Below, in pieces: positions 44,178 through 51,868 of a stretch of DNA of 64,000 nucleotides. Below the pieces are notes generated by a model. That model saw only the letters and a program-made list of their open reading frames with translations, made no database searches and had not been told where the DNA came from. The DNA is from UMGS1002 sp964463325 (GTDB lineage: Bacteria > Bacillota > Clostridia > Oscillospirales > CAG-272), in assembly GCA_964463325.1 (NCBI GenBank), contig CAYXBY010000001.1:1-64000 (forward strand). Reading direction: 5' to 3'. The first letter of the stretch is position 1; each line of letters starts with the position of its first letter. The translations under genes and the position numbers were made by a program.

Positions 44178-44957
44178 TTACTTCTTGCCTCCTTCTCTCG
44201 GAGCTCTCTCGGAGCGTGCGCCGTCATGCGGAGGTCTGCGGTCGCCGCGGTTGTCTCTGCGGTCGCGGTTGTCTCTGCGATCTCTGCGATCACGGTTATC
44301 TCTGGGGTTGTAGCCCTGTCTGTTTACATCGTTGAGAACCTCGCCGATGTAGATCCAGACCTTGATACCGATCTTACCGTAGGTAGTGTTTGCCTCCCAG
44401 AAGCCGTAGTCGATGTCGGCTCTCAGCGTCTGCAGCGGGATGGTACCCTCATGGTAATGCTCGGTGCGAGCGATCTCGGCGCCGCCAAGACGTCCGCCGC
44501 AGGATATCTTGATACCCTTAGCGCCCAGACGCATGGTGTTGCGGATCGCCATCTTCATAGCGCGGCGGAAGGAGATACGTCTCTCGAGCTGAGAGGCGAT
44601 GTTCTCTGCAACCAGCTGTGCATTCAGATCGGGCTGTCTGACCTCGACGATGTCGAGTCTGACCTCCTTGCCCAGCATGCCCTTAAGAATTTCCTTGTAC
44701 TTTTCCTTCTCAGCACCGCCGTGACCAATGATCATACCGGGCTTTGCGCAGTAGATGGTGATCTTGACCTGCTTCGAGGTACGCTCGATATCGATCTTAG
44801 GCACGCCTGCGTTCTTGAAGGTTTCCTTGAGGAATTTTCTGATGTTGTAATCGGAGACGATGGTATCGCCGAATTCCTTGTCCTCGACAAACCATCTGGA
44901 GCTCCAATCCTTGATTACGCCCACACGGAGACCGTGGGGATTAACTTTCTGTCCCAT
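44178..44957 (-). CDS. rpsC: 30S ribosomal protein S3
   Basis: 259 residues. KH domain IIGHGGAEKEKYKEIL; HYHEGTIPLQTLRADIDYG block. The C-terminal 45 or so residues are a low-complexity Arg/Asp/Asn run (RDNRD, RRD repeats) ending EGGKK, a disordered extension found in some Clostridia. AAGGAGGG precedes the ATG. Confidence 0.97.
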   Translation of the reverse strand: MGQKVNPHGLRVGVIKDWSSRWFVEDKEFGDTIVSDYNIRKFLKETFKNAGVPKIDIERTSKQVKITIYCAKPGMIIGHGGAEKEKYKEILKGMLGKEVRLDIVEVRQPDLNAQLVAENIASQLERRISFRRAMKMAIRNTMRLGAKGIKISCGGRLGGAEIARTEHYHEGTIPLQTLRADIDYGFWEANTTYGKIGIKVWIYIGEVLNDVNRQGYNPRDNRDRRDRRDNRDRRDNRGDRRPPHDGARSERAPREGGKK

Positions 44958-44972
44958 TCAGCTTTACCCTCC

Positions 44973-45314
44973 TTATGCTCTTTCCTTGACAGCTATTGTC
45001 ACGTGGCAGGTTCTTCTCAGGATCCTGTCAGCGCTACCCTTACCGCGGGGGTTGGTGCGCTTGTTATACTTCATATGTCCCTGACATACGAAGCACTCGG
45101 AGACATAGAGCTTGGATGTGTCCATATGAAAATTGTGTTCAGCGTTTGCAACAGCGCTTCCCAGCAGCTTGACCAGATAGGGCGAGGAGCCCTTGGGGGT
45201 GTTCTTAAGGATCGCCATAGCGACACCCGCGTCCTTACCTCTGATGAGGTCGAGAACGAACTTGACCTTGCGCGGGGAAAGTCTGGCATCACGAAGATAT
45301 GCTTTTGCTTCCAT
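44973..45314 (-). CDS. rplV: 50S ribosomal protein L22
   Basis: 113 residues. EAKAYLRDARLSPRKVKFVL opens it; the tunnel-lining loop RTNPRGKGSADRIL is near the end. The ATG at 45314 was chosen by homology; GGAGG lies upstream. Confidence 0.96.
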   Translation of the reverse strand: MEAKAYLRDARLSPRKVKFVLDLIRGKDAGVAMAILKNTPKGSSPYLVKLLGSAVANAEHNFHMDTSKLYVSECFVCQGHMKYNKRTNPRGKGSADRILRRTCHVTIAVKERA

Positions 45315-45337
45315 TTTGATGTTTTCCTCCCTTTGCA

Positions 45338-45619
45338 TTACTTACCGTTGTTGGATGTCTTGGAGCCGGCGTGACCCTTAAAGGTGCGCGTAGGTGCAAA
45401 CTCACCCAGCTTGTGGCCGACCATATCCTCAGTCACATAGACCGGGATGTGCTTCCTACCATCGTGAACCGCGATCGTGTGACCGACAAATTCCGGGAAT
45501 ATGGTAGATGCGCGGGACCAGGTCTTGAGGACCTTCTTCTCATTCTTCTCATTCATGGCGCAAATGCGGGCGTAGAGCTTAGCTTCTACGAAAGGCGCCT
45601 TTTTAAGACTTCTGCTCAT
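45338..45619 (-). CDS. rpsS: 30S ribosomal protein S19
   Basis: 93 residues. MSRSLKKAPFVEAKL opens it; VGHTIAVHDGRKHIPVYVTE is the core block. AAGGAGGG precedes the ATG. Confidence 0.97.
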   Translation of the reverse strand: MSRSLKKAPFVEAKLYARICAMNEKNEKKVLKTWSRASTIFPEFVGHTIAVHDGRKHIPVYVTEDMVGHKLGEFAPTRTFKGHAGSKTSNNGK

Positions 45620-45633
45620 TCTACATTCCCTCC

Positions 45634-46464
45634 TTATTTAGCGTTTCTGCGTTTCACGATGAATTTGTTGGTTCTTGCCTTCTTGTTTCTGGTCTTATAA
45701 CCCAGAGCAGGCTTGCCCCAAGGAGTCAGCGGGCCGGGATGACCGACAGGAGACTTACCTTCACCACCACCGTGAGGGTGGTCGCAGGGGTTCATGACAG
45801 AACCGCGGACAGTCGGACGGAAGCCCTTATGACGGGTCTTACCAGCCTTACCGACCTTGACAGTGTCATGCTCGATATTGCCAACCTGGCCTATAGTGGC
45901 CTTGCAATCCAGGCGAACGATTCTGACCTCGCCGGAGGGCAGTCTGACCTGAGCGGAGCCGTTTTCCTTAGCGATGAGCTGAGCGAAAACGCCTGCGGAG
46001 CGAGCCAGCTGAGCGCCCTTGCCGGGGTAGAGCTCGATGTTGTGGATCATAGTACCAACAGGAATGTTGGCAACCGGCAGCGTATTGCCGGGCTTGATGT
46101 CTGCGTCAGCGCCGGAGTATACCTTGTCGCCGTCGGTCAGACCGAGGGGAGCAATGATGTAGCTTCTGTCGCCGGCCTCATTCTCAAGCAGAGCAATGTA
46201 AGCGGAGCGGTTGGGGTCGTACTCGACACCGATAACAGTAGCGGGAGAGGTGTTCTGACGCTTGAAATCGATAATTCTGTACTTGGTCTTGTTTCCGCCG
46301 CCTCTGTGACGGACGGTGATGCGGCCATAGCTGTTGCGGCCGGCATGCTTCTTCTTGATGACAGTCAGCGACTTCTCAGGAGTAAACTTTGTGATCTCCT
46401 CGAAGGTCGGAACAGTCATATTTCTTCTCGCCGGGGTAGTCGGCTTATACTTAATTGTAGGCAT
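45634..46464 (-). CDS. rplB: 50S ribosomal protein L2
   Basis: 276 residues. GRNSYGRITVRHRGGGNKTK and the peptidyl-transferase-proximal VMNPCDHPHGGGEGKSPVG are intact. It precedes rpsS in the S10 order. Confidence 0.98.
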   Translation of the reverse strand: MPTIKYKPTTPARRNMTVPTFEEITKFTPEKSLTVIKKKHAGRNSYGRITVRHRGGGNKTKYRIIDFKRQNTSPATVIGVEYDPNRSAYIALLENEAGDRSYIIAPLGLTDGDKVYSGADADIKPGNTLPVANIPVGTMIHNIELYPGKGAQLARSAGVFAQLIAKENGSAQVRLPSGEVRIVRLDCKATIGQVGNIEHDTVKVGKAGKTRHKGFRPTVRGSVMNPCDHPHGGGEGKSPVGHPGPLTPWGKPALGYKTRNKKARTNKFIVKRRNAK

Positions 46465-46483
46465 TCTGCTTCAACCTCCCCTA

Positions 46484-46906
46484 TCAGTTCATACCTTCGA
46501 AGAACTCGATGGTGTTAGACTCAGCGGTGAGCGTAACGATCGCTTTCTTCCAGGCAGAGGTGTAACCATGATGAACGCCCATGCTCTTGGGCTTTCTCTT
46601 CATGTTGATGACGTTGACGTCCTTGACTGTGACATTGAACAGCTCCTCGACCGCTGCGGCGATCTCGGGCTTGGTAGCCTTCTTGTCAACCTTGAAGACA
46701 TACTTCTTGCAGACAGCAGCGGGAGCGAGGGGCTCACGCACGGTCTTGCCAGCCTTCTCGGCGCGGGCGACCTTGTTCTTATATCTGTCGGACTTCATAA
46801 CGTCCTTGGGGTCCTTGCGTACCTTGTTCTTTTCGCCGGACATCTGAGCGAAGCTCTCCTCGGAAATGACGGGAGCAAGGATAATGTCCTGTGCCAATCT
46901 ACTCAT
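46484..46906 (-). CDS. rplW: 50S ribosomal protein L23 with an insertion
   Basis: 140 residues against the usual 95-100. L23 sits at the tunnel exit and docks trigger factor and SRP. The start (IILAPVISEESF) and the rest (KYVFKVDKKATKPEI, NVINMKRKPKSMG) are normal. Between them lie about 45 extra residues (about 23-67), strongly basic and Lys/Asp/Ala-rich. The gene overlaps rplD by 1 bp (TAATG). GAGGAGG precedes the ATG. Confidence 0.95.
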   Translation of the reverse strand: MSRLAQDIILAPVISEESFAQMSGEKNKVRKDPKDVMKSDRYKNKVARAEKAGKTVREPLAPAAVCKKYVFKVDKKATKPEIAAAVEELFNVTVKDVNVINMKRKPKSMGVHHGYTSAWKKAIVTLTAESNTIEFFEGMN

Positions 46907-47529
46907 TACGCATATACCTCCTCGAGCATTGTGACCGCTTCCTTAGCAATGATGAGCTTGTCAGCATTGAGGATATCGTACACATTGATGGTGTTGTAGA
47001 GCGCGGTCTTTACGCCGGCTATGTTAGCGCAGGACTTGATGACCTTGGCATCGATAGCGGGCAGAACTACGAGAGCCTTTCTGTCGGAGCCGACTGCATT
47101 CAGCATATTGACCATGGTCTTGGTGCTGTAGCCGTCGCACTTGATCTCGTCGATGACGATGAGGTCACCGCCGGCGACCTTAGCGGACAGTGCGCTGTAG
47201 AGCGCAACTCTCTTGGTCTTCTTGTTCATGCCGGTGCGGTAGCTTCTGGGCTTGGGGCCGAGTGCTACGCCGCCGTGTGTCCACTGAGGTGAACGGGTCG
47301 AGCCCTGACGAGCTCTGCCGCTGCCCTTCTGTCTCCAGGGCTTCTTGCCGCCGCCGGATACCTCACCGCGGGTGAGGGTGGACTGAGTTCCCTGTCTCTG
47401 ATTGAGCAGGTAAGCTCTTACTGCGGCATGGAGAACTGCTTCATTTACTTCCGCGCCGAATATGACATCGGACAGCGTGATCTCGCCGACATTCTTGCCG
47501 GACATGTCCATTACATTTACGTTTGGCAT
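46906..47529 (-). CDS. rplD: 50S ribosomal protein L4
   Basis: 207 residues. TRGEVSGGGKKPWRQKGSGRA is the tunnel-loop signature (shown in part) and GGVALGPKPRSY follows. GGAGGAAG precedes the ATG. L4 is the autoregulator of S10 operons in some bacteria. Confidence 0.97.
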   Translation of the reverse strand: MPNVNVMDMSGKNVGEITLSDVIFGAEVNEAVLHAAVRAYLLNQRQGTQSTLTRGEVSGGGKKPWRQKGSGRARQGSTRSPQWTHGGVALGPKPRSYRTGMNKKTKRVALYSALSAKVAGGDLIVIDEIKCDGYSTKTMVNMLNAVGSDRKALVVLPAIDAKVIKSCANIAGVKTALYNTINVYDILNADKLIIAKEAVTMLEEVYA

Positions 47530-47549
47530 TGTTCTTCCTCCTTACCGCA

Positions 47550-48182
47550 TTATGCTTTGACCGAGTCGCGGATGAACACTATGCCGTCCTTGGCACCGGG
47601 AACGGCGCCCTTGATGGCGATGAGGTTGTTCTCTGCATCGATCTTCACAACTTTAAGATTGAGTATGGTGACCTGCTCGTTACCGTACTGACCGGCCATC
47701 TTCTTGTTCTTGAAGATACGAGAAGGGCTGGAGTTAGCGCCCATAGAACCGGGCTGACGATGTACAGGGCCCACACCGTGGGTCATTCTCAGCTTGTGGC
47801 AGTTCCAACGCTTAACAACGCCGGTATAGCCGCGGCCCTTTGTGATCCCGGTGACGTCGACCTTATCGCCAGTGGCGAAGGTATCGACAGAGATCGTGTC
47901 GCCTACGTTATAGCCGGAGCAGTCGTCAAGACGGAACTCCTTGAGGTGCTTCTTCACAGCGACGCCTGCCGCAGTGAAATGACCAATCTCGGGCTTGTTA
48001 AGGTGCTTTTCCTTAACGTCCATAAACCCGAGCTGAAGCGCGTCGTAGCCTTCCTTTTCGGTGGTCTTCTTCTGTGCGACTACGCACGGACCCGCTTCGA
48101 TGACAGTTACCGGAATGACATTACCCTTCTCATCGAAGATCTGAGTCATTCCCAGCTTTTTGCCGATGATTGCCTTTTTCAA
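47550..48182 (-). CDS. rplC: 50S ribosomal protein L3, TTG start
   Basis: 210 residues. KKAIIGKKLGMTQIFDEKG opens it, and PGSMGANSSPSRIFKNKKM is the signature. The first codon is TTG (48180-48182) with AGGAGG upstream. A 123-bp spacer with small hairpins separates it from rpsJ. Confidence 0.96.
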   Translation of the reverse strand: MKKAIIGKKLGMTQIFDEKGNVIPVTVIEAGPCVVAQKKTTEKEGYDALQLGFMDVKEKHLNKPEIGHFTAAGVAVKKHLKEFRLDDCSGYNVGDTISVDTFATGDKVDVTGITKGRGYTGVVKRWNCHKLRMTHGVGPVHRQPGSMGANSSPSRIFKNKKMAGQYGNEQVTILNLKVVKIDAENNLIAIKGAVPGAKDGIVFIRDSVKA

Positions 48183-48305
48183 TTTTTCCTCCTGTAGGTT
48201 ATTGGTTGACGCTGTGGATTTCCCTTTCGGGCTACGCCAACATGACCGACAATGCCGCCTTGCGGCAGCGTGGTTGGTTTTGCAGGATGATCGCGATGCT
48301 TGATA

Positions 48306-48617
48306 TTACAGCTTTATCTCGATCTCAACTCCTGCGGGAAGTTCAATGTTCATCAGGTCCTCGACAAGCTTCTTCGAGGGTCTGATGATGTCTATCAGTC
48401 TCTTGTGGGTGCGATATTCGAACTGCTCGCGGCTGTCCTTATTCACGTGCACCGAGCGGAGAATAGTGATTATCTCCTTGTCAGTGGGGAGCGGAATGGG
48501 ACCGGAAACAGTAGCGCCCTGTCTCTTTGCTACCTCGACGATCTTCTGCGCCGCGGTATCGATCAGCGTGTGATCGTAGCTCTTGAGACGGATTCTGATC
48601 TTCTCATTGGCTGCCAT
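48306..48617 (-). CDS. rpsJ: 30S ribosomal protein S10
   Basis: 103 residues, first gene of the operon; also NusE in transcription antitermination. IRIRLKSYDHTLIDTAAQKI opens it and VSGPIPLPTDKE follows. AAGGAGG precedes the ATG at 48617. The frame is open upstream into the leader, but homology begins here. Confidence 0.97.
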   Translation of the reverse strand: MAANEKIRIRLKSYDHTLIDTAAQKIVEVAKRQGATVSGPIPLPTDKEIITILRSVHVNKDSREQFEYRTHKRLIDIIRPSKKLVEDLMNIELPAGVEIEIKL

Positions 48618-48934
48618 TTTTGTGCCTCCTTCTTGAATTTTGCTGCCTCGGGACGCCTTATTATAGTAATGAAGCGTTTGCCGGGACACGTTTCGGAAAT
48701 TGGCTTAAATTCCTTCCAACACGTCGCCGTGTGTTTCTTCGCCTGACCTATAAAAAACCGAACTTGCGCACACTCAGCATTGCGTGACAAGATTCGGGGT
48801 AGGCGAGACACCAACGACACGGACAGTGGGTCAACTATCCGGCGCTCTCAGAATTATTGCCGCCCGATTTTCGGACATACTCCATGGAAATTCCCTGCTT
48901 TCGCAGCAACCTTCCACTTCTTCGCATATCAAGC
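48618..48934 (-). promoter_or_regulatory. S10 operon leader
   Basis: An untranslated leader of about 315 nt between the predicted start near 48934 and rpsJ. It contains an intrinsic terminator (48752-48797) followed by further paired elements (ACACG / CGTGT, GGAA / TTCC) before the rpsJ ribosome binding site. The arrangement implies attenuation. The ligand may be a ribosomal protein such as L4, by analogy only. Confidence 0.6.
48752..48797 (-). terminator. Attenuator terminator in the S10 leader
   Basis: Minus strand: CCGAA-T-CTTG pairs with CAAG-TTCGG, an inner CGCA/TGCG extends it, and TTTTTT follows at once. It lies about 135 nt before rpsJ. Confidence 0.8.
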
Positions 48935-48940
48935 CTTCAT

Positions 48941-48969
48941 ATTATACCACTATTCGGTCAATATTTCAA
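48941..48969 (-). promoter_or_regulatory. Sigma-A promoter of the S10-spc-alpha operon
   Basis: Minus strand: TTGAAA (48964-48969), 17 bp, TATAAT (48941-48946), with GTGG directly before the -10. It is the only clear promoter seen for the 31 genes. Confidence 0.8.
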
Positions 48970-49169
48970 GCCCTTTGGCAGCAACTTGCTTTCGTCATAA
49001 CGCAGATTTATTCGCGAATATCAGACGCCGCATTGTTCATAATAGACAAAAATGCGTCATTATCATTCAAAACCGCACTTTTTCGCTGCCGGGCGCAGGC
49101 AAGTTTACAATTTGTTCACAATTTTGAGTTATAATTAGTATGTATAAATGTATTTTGAGAGGTTTTTAC

Positions 49170-50000
49170 ATGCAGGATCAAAATAATAAGCTGAAAATTT
49201 ACCTGTTTTCAGGCTTCACGCTGTCGGGCATAATGGCAGTTCTATACGTTTTGTGCTTTTTGCTATCATTTGACCGCTCCATTGGCTATTTTGACGTTTC
49301 GCCGCTGACTACTGTGCTGCATTCGCTGCTGGCGCTGACGGTGCTTTGGGTGGCATCTATGCTGCTGCTTATTCCCCGCAACGGACTAACCGTACAAGCG
49401 CATCCGCTCAGCCGCAGCAGCCACGTATTATTGTACATTTTGACCGCCGCATTTATCATTTCAACATATTTGCAAATACAGCTGATAACCACGTCGTCTC
49501 TGTCCATCTTTATTTCAATTCTTGGCGGCGTCAGCGCAGCCTACACCTGCTGCACCGCTATGGAACACGGTCCGCGTCCCCAGCAGCGCTCGCTGCTGGG
49601 CTATGGCGTTATCGTGTGGTGCTTCCTCACCATCGTTGACGCATATTTTAACCGCTATGTCGCCATGAACGGCCCGCTTAAGGTGCTACTGATGTTCAGC
49701 ATGGTATTTTTGATGCTGTTCCAGCTTTACGATGTTGGGTTCACGGTTGGCCGCGGGCGGCCGAGACTGTACGCAGCTTTCGGGCTGCTCAATGTGCTGC
49801 TGTCGCTGTCGTTCGCGCTCTCATACTTTGTCTGCCTGATTGGCGGGCTTCAAAGGGTACCTGAATTTTTGCCGGCGGCGATAGTGACGCCGGTCTACGC
49901 GGTCTATTCTGTGTCGCGACTGCTTGATCTATCCAAGGCTGCACCGTGCAGTGACACAGCCGAGCAAAGCGTACCTCCCGCCGACGAGGCCGCAGAGTAA
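49170..50000 (+). CDS. Hypothetical polytopic membrane protein
   Basis: A 276-residue membrane protein with seven or eight hydrophobic segments (about residues 9-30, 45-68, 82-100, 105-125, 142-160, 170-190, 205-225, 232-250) and a short hydrophilic C-terminus. I do not recognise the family. The ATG at 49170 follows GAGAGG and was preferred to 49140. A TATAAT at 49130-49135 has TTTACA 20 bp upstream, too far for a good promoter. It is followed after 39 bp by a HTH regulator and probably cotranscribed, so the regulator may control it. Confidence 0.7.
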   Translation: MQDQNNKLKIYLFSGFTLSGIMAVLYVLCFLLSFDRSIGYFDVSPLTTVLHSLLALTVLWVASMLLLIPRNGLTVQAHPLSRSSHVLLYILTAAFIISTYLQIQLITTSSLSIFISILGGVSAAYTCCTAMEHGPRPQQRSLLGYGVIVWCFLTIVDAYFNRYVAMNGPLKVLLMFSMVFLMLFQLYDVGFTVGRGRPRLYAAFGLLNVLLSLSFALSYFVCLIGGLQRVPEFLPAAIVTPVYAVYSVSRLLDLSKAAPCSDTAEQSVPPADEAAE

Positions 50001-50039
50001 GCGCAGCAGACTATATATAATAAAAGGAAGGAAAAAATC

Positions 50040-50591
50040 ATGTCAGCCAACCAGCGAGTACAGTGGTTCCACCGAAAGGTGGCGGAAATGAGCTACCCAA
50101 ACGCCAAGCGACTGTCCGAGCGCTTCAAGATATCACACCGCCAAGCGCAGCGCGACGTTGATTTTTTACAGCAGCAATTAAAAGCGCCTCTCGCATACGA
50201 CCACAAGCGGCGCGGTTATTACTACACTGAGGATTTTGCGCTTCCTATCGCGCTGACTACTGCAAACAGCGAGGATTACAACGGCGTTGTCGCCAATTCC
50301 ATCGAATTCGCGCCGGAAACGCAGGCCGACAGCACAGTCATTCAGCTTCAGCTGCCCTACTCGGCGCAGATCCGAGTGGCGGATCGCCTTACCGCGGTCG
50401 AGCTGGGAGGCTACATCACCGAGCGCACCGGCGATATGATCTATCGCTGCGAATTTCACAGCATCGAAAAATTCATGAGCGTGATAATGTCGCTCGAGGC
50501 GGACATCACCATCCTCTCACCCGACTGGCTGCGGGCGCGGCTGGTTCGCTCCGCCGAGCGCATTTTGCGCAACAATTCAGAAAATTCATAA
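50040..50591 (+). CDS. WYL-family-like HTH regulator lacking the WYL core
   Basis: 183 residues. The N-terminal 65 form a DeoR/HTH_11-like winged helix (NAKRLSERFKISHRQAQRDV, then a wing). The last 80 (TVIQLQLPYSAQIRVADRL ... IMSLEADITILSPDWLRARLV) resemble the C-terminal WCX region of WYL regulators. The WYL core itself, about 70-80 residues with its W-Y-L triad, seems absent: only about 35 residues join the two parts. The call is by eye. AAGGAAGG precedes the ATG. It is paired with the membrane protein upstream. Confidence 0.65.
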   Translation: MSANQRVQWFHRKVAEMSYPNAKRLSERFKISHRQAQRDVDFLQQQLKAPLAYDHKRRGYYYTEDFALPIALTTANSEDYNGVVANSIEFAPETQADSTVIQLQLPYSAQIRVADRLTAVELGGYITERTGDMIYRCEFHSIEKFMSVIMSLEADITILSPDWLRARLVRSAERILRNNSENS

Positions 50592-50618
50592 TTTTTCATA
50601 CTTTTTTTCAAAAAGCTA

Positions 50619-50647
50619 TTGACATTTCGGCAGAGATGTGGTATCAT
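50619..50647 (+). promoter_or_regulatory. Sigma-A promoter, extended -10, of rplJ-rplL
   Basis: TTGACA (50619-50624), 17 bp, TATCAT (50642-50647), TGTGG before the -10. It predicts a start near 50654. Confidence 0.85.
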
Positions 50648-50653
50648 TCATCT

Positions 50654-50800
50654 GTTATCCAAAGACAGCAGGTTCCCGTAAAGGCCACAAGCTCTCCTGC
50701 CGAGGATGTGTTAATAGCATACTTCGCGTTCGCGCGGCTGTTATCCTTCTCTTGGGGTCTTGTGTCTTCCGGGAGAAGGATATATTTATTTTCCGTATTT
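50654..50800 (+). ncRNA. Ribosomal protein L10 leader
   Basis: The region 50663-50705 carries the L10-leader core: AGACAGCAGGTTCCC, then AAAGGCC, then TCTCCTGCCGAGG, where AGCAGG pairs with CCTGCC. The L10(L12)4 complex binds it to repress its own operon. A terminator-like hairpin follows (50743-50792). Confidence 0.85.
50743..50792 (+). terminator. Attenuator hairpin of the L10 leader
   Basis: 9-bp stem ATCCTTCTC / GAGAAGGAT followed by ATATTTATTTT, about 30 nt before rplJ. Confidence 0.65.
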
Positions 50801-50821
50801 CACATTGGGAGGTGAAACACA

Positions 50822-51349
50822 ATGCCTAGTAATGCAATTCTTGAGCAAAAGAAGCAGATCGTGGCGGACCTTGCTGAAAAGATCAAGGCTTCCCCCGCCG
50901 GCGTTCTGGTCAATTATCAGGGAATCACCGTGGCTGACGACACCGCAATGCGTAAGGCTCTTCGTGAGGCCGGCGTGACCTATGTGGTCATGAAGAACTC
51001 GCTGACCGGTCGTGCATGCGATGAGGTCGGATACGGCGCTATGAAGGAGCATCTTGAGGGCATGACCGCTATCGCTATCAGCGCTAACGATCCTATTGCC
51101 CCGGCTAAGATACTCAAGCCCTACGCTGAGAAGATCGAGTCCTTTAAGATCCTCGCGGGTTACCTCGAGGGCGAGGTCATCGATGAGAAGACCGTTGTCG
51201 CTCTTGCGGACATCCCTTCAAAGGAGGTTCTGGTCGCCAAGTTCCTTGGAAGCATCCAGTCTCCTCTTTACAAGCTCGCATACGCCCTCAAGGCTGTCGC
51301 CGACAAGATGGGCGAGGATGGCGAGCAGGCCGCTCCGGCAGAGGCTTAA
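50822..51349 (+). CDS. rplJ: 50S ribosomal protein L10
   Basis: 175 residues forming the base of the L7/L12 stalk. It opens PSNAILEQKKQIVADLAEKI and includes VNYQGITVADDTAMRKALRE and KNSLTGRAC. GGGAGGTG precedes the ATG. rplK and rplA are not in front of it; the operon starts at L10. Confidence 0.97.
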   Translation: MPSNAILEQKKQIVADLAEKIKASPAGVLVNYQGITVADDTAMRKALREAGVTYVVMKNSLTGRACDEVGYGAMKEHLEGMTAIAISANDPIAPAKILKPYAEKIESFKILAGYLEGEVIDEKTVVALADIPSKEVLVAKFLGSIQSPLYKLAYALKAVADKMGEDGEQAAPAEA

Positions 51350-51422
51350 TCAGCCGGATTTCATCAAATGCGGCTGACATGTCCGCATAAACAACTTATT
51401 TATTTATCGGAGGTATTTCAAA

Positions 51423-51800
51423 ATGGCATCTGAGAAGATTACAGCTATTGTTGAGGCCGTTAAGGGCCTTTCCATTCTTGAGCTCTCTGAGCTCGTTAAG
51501 GCAGTTGAGGAGGAGTTTGGCGTATCCGCTGCTGCTCCTGTTGCTGTCGGCGGCGCTGCTGCTGCAGCTGCTCCCGCTGCTGAGGAGAAGACCGAGTTCG
51601 ACGTTGTTCTCGCTTCCTTCGGCGCTAGCAAGCTGAATGTTATCAAGGTCGTCCGTGAGATCACAGGTCTGGGTCTGAAGGACGCTAAGGAACTGGTTGA
51701 GGGCGCTCCCAAGACCATCAAGGAAGGCGTTTCCAAGGATGAGGCTGAGTCCATCAAGAATCAGCTCACCGAGGCTGGCGCAACCGTTGAGGTTAAGTAA
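51423..51800 (+). CDS. rplL: 50S ribosomal protein L7/L12
   Basis: 125 residues. N-terminal dimer domain (ITAIVEAVKGLSILELSELV), an Ala-rich hinge (about residues 35-55), and the C-terminal factor-binding domain with KLNVIKVVREITGLGLKDAK and EAGATVEVK. GGAGG precedes the ATG; it is 73 bp after rplJ. Confidence 0.98.
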   Translation: MASEKITAIVEAVKGLSILELSELVKAVEEEFGVSAAAPVAVGGAAAAAAPAAEEKTEFDVVLASFGASKLNVIKVVREITGLGLKDAKELVEGAPKTIKEGVSKDEAESIKNQLTEAGATVEVK

Positions 51801-51833
51801 GTCCAAACTCGTTTCAAAATCCTGTCTGTACAG

Positions 51834-51868
51834 GAGACCGGCACCACGCGGTGCCGGTCTCTTTGTTT
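51834..51868 (+). terminator. Terminator of rplJ-rplL
   Basis: 12-bp stem GAGACCGGCACC / GGTGCCGGTCTC, 4-nt loop, then TTTGTTT. It abuts the stop of the convergent ATPase gene. Confidence 0.85.
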
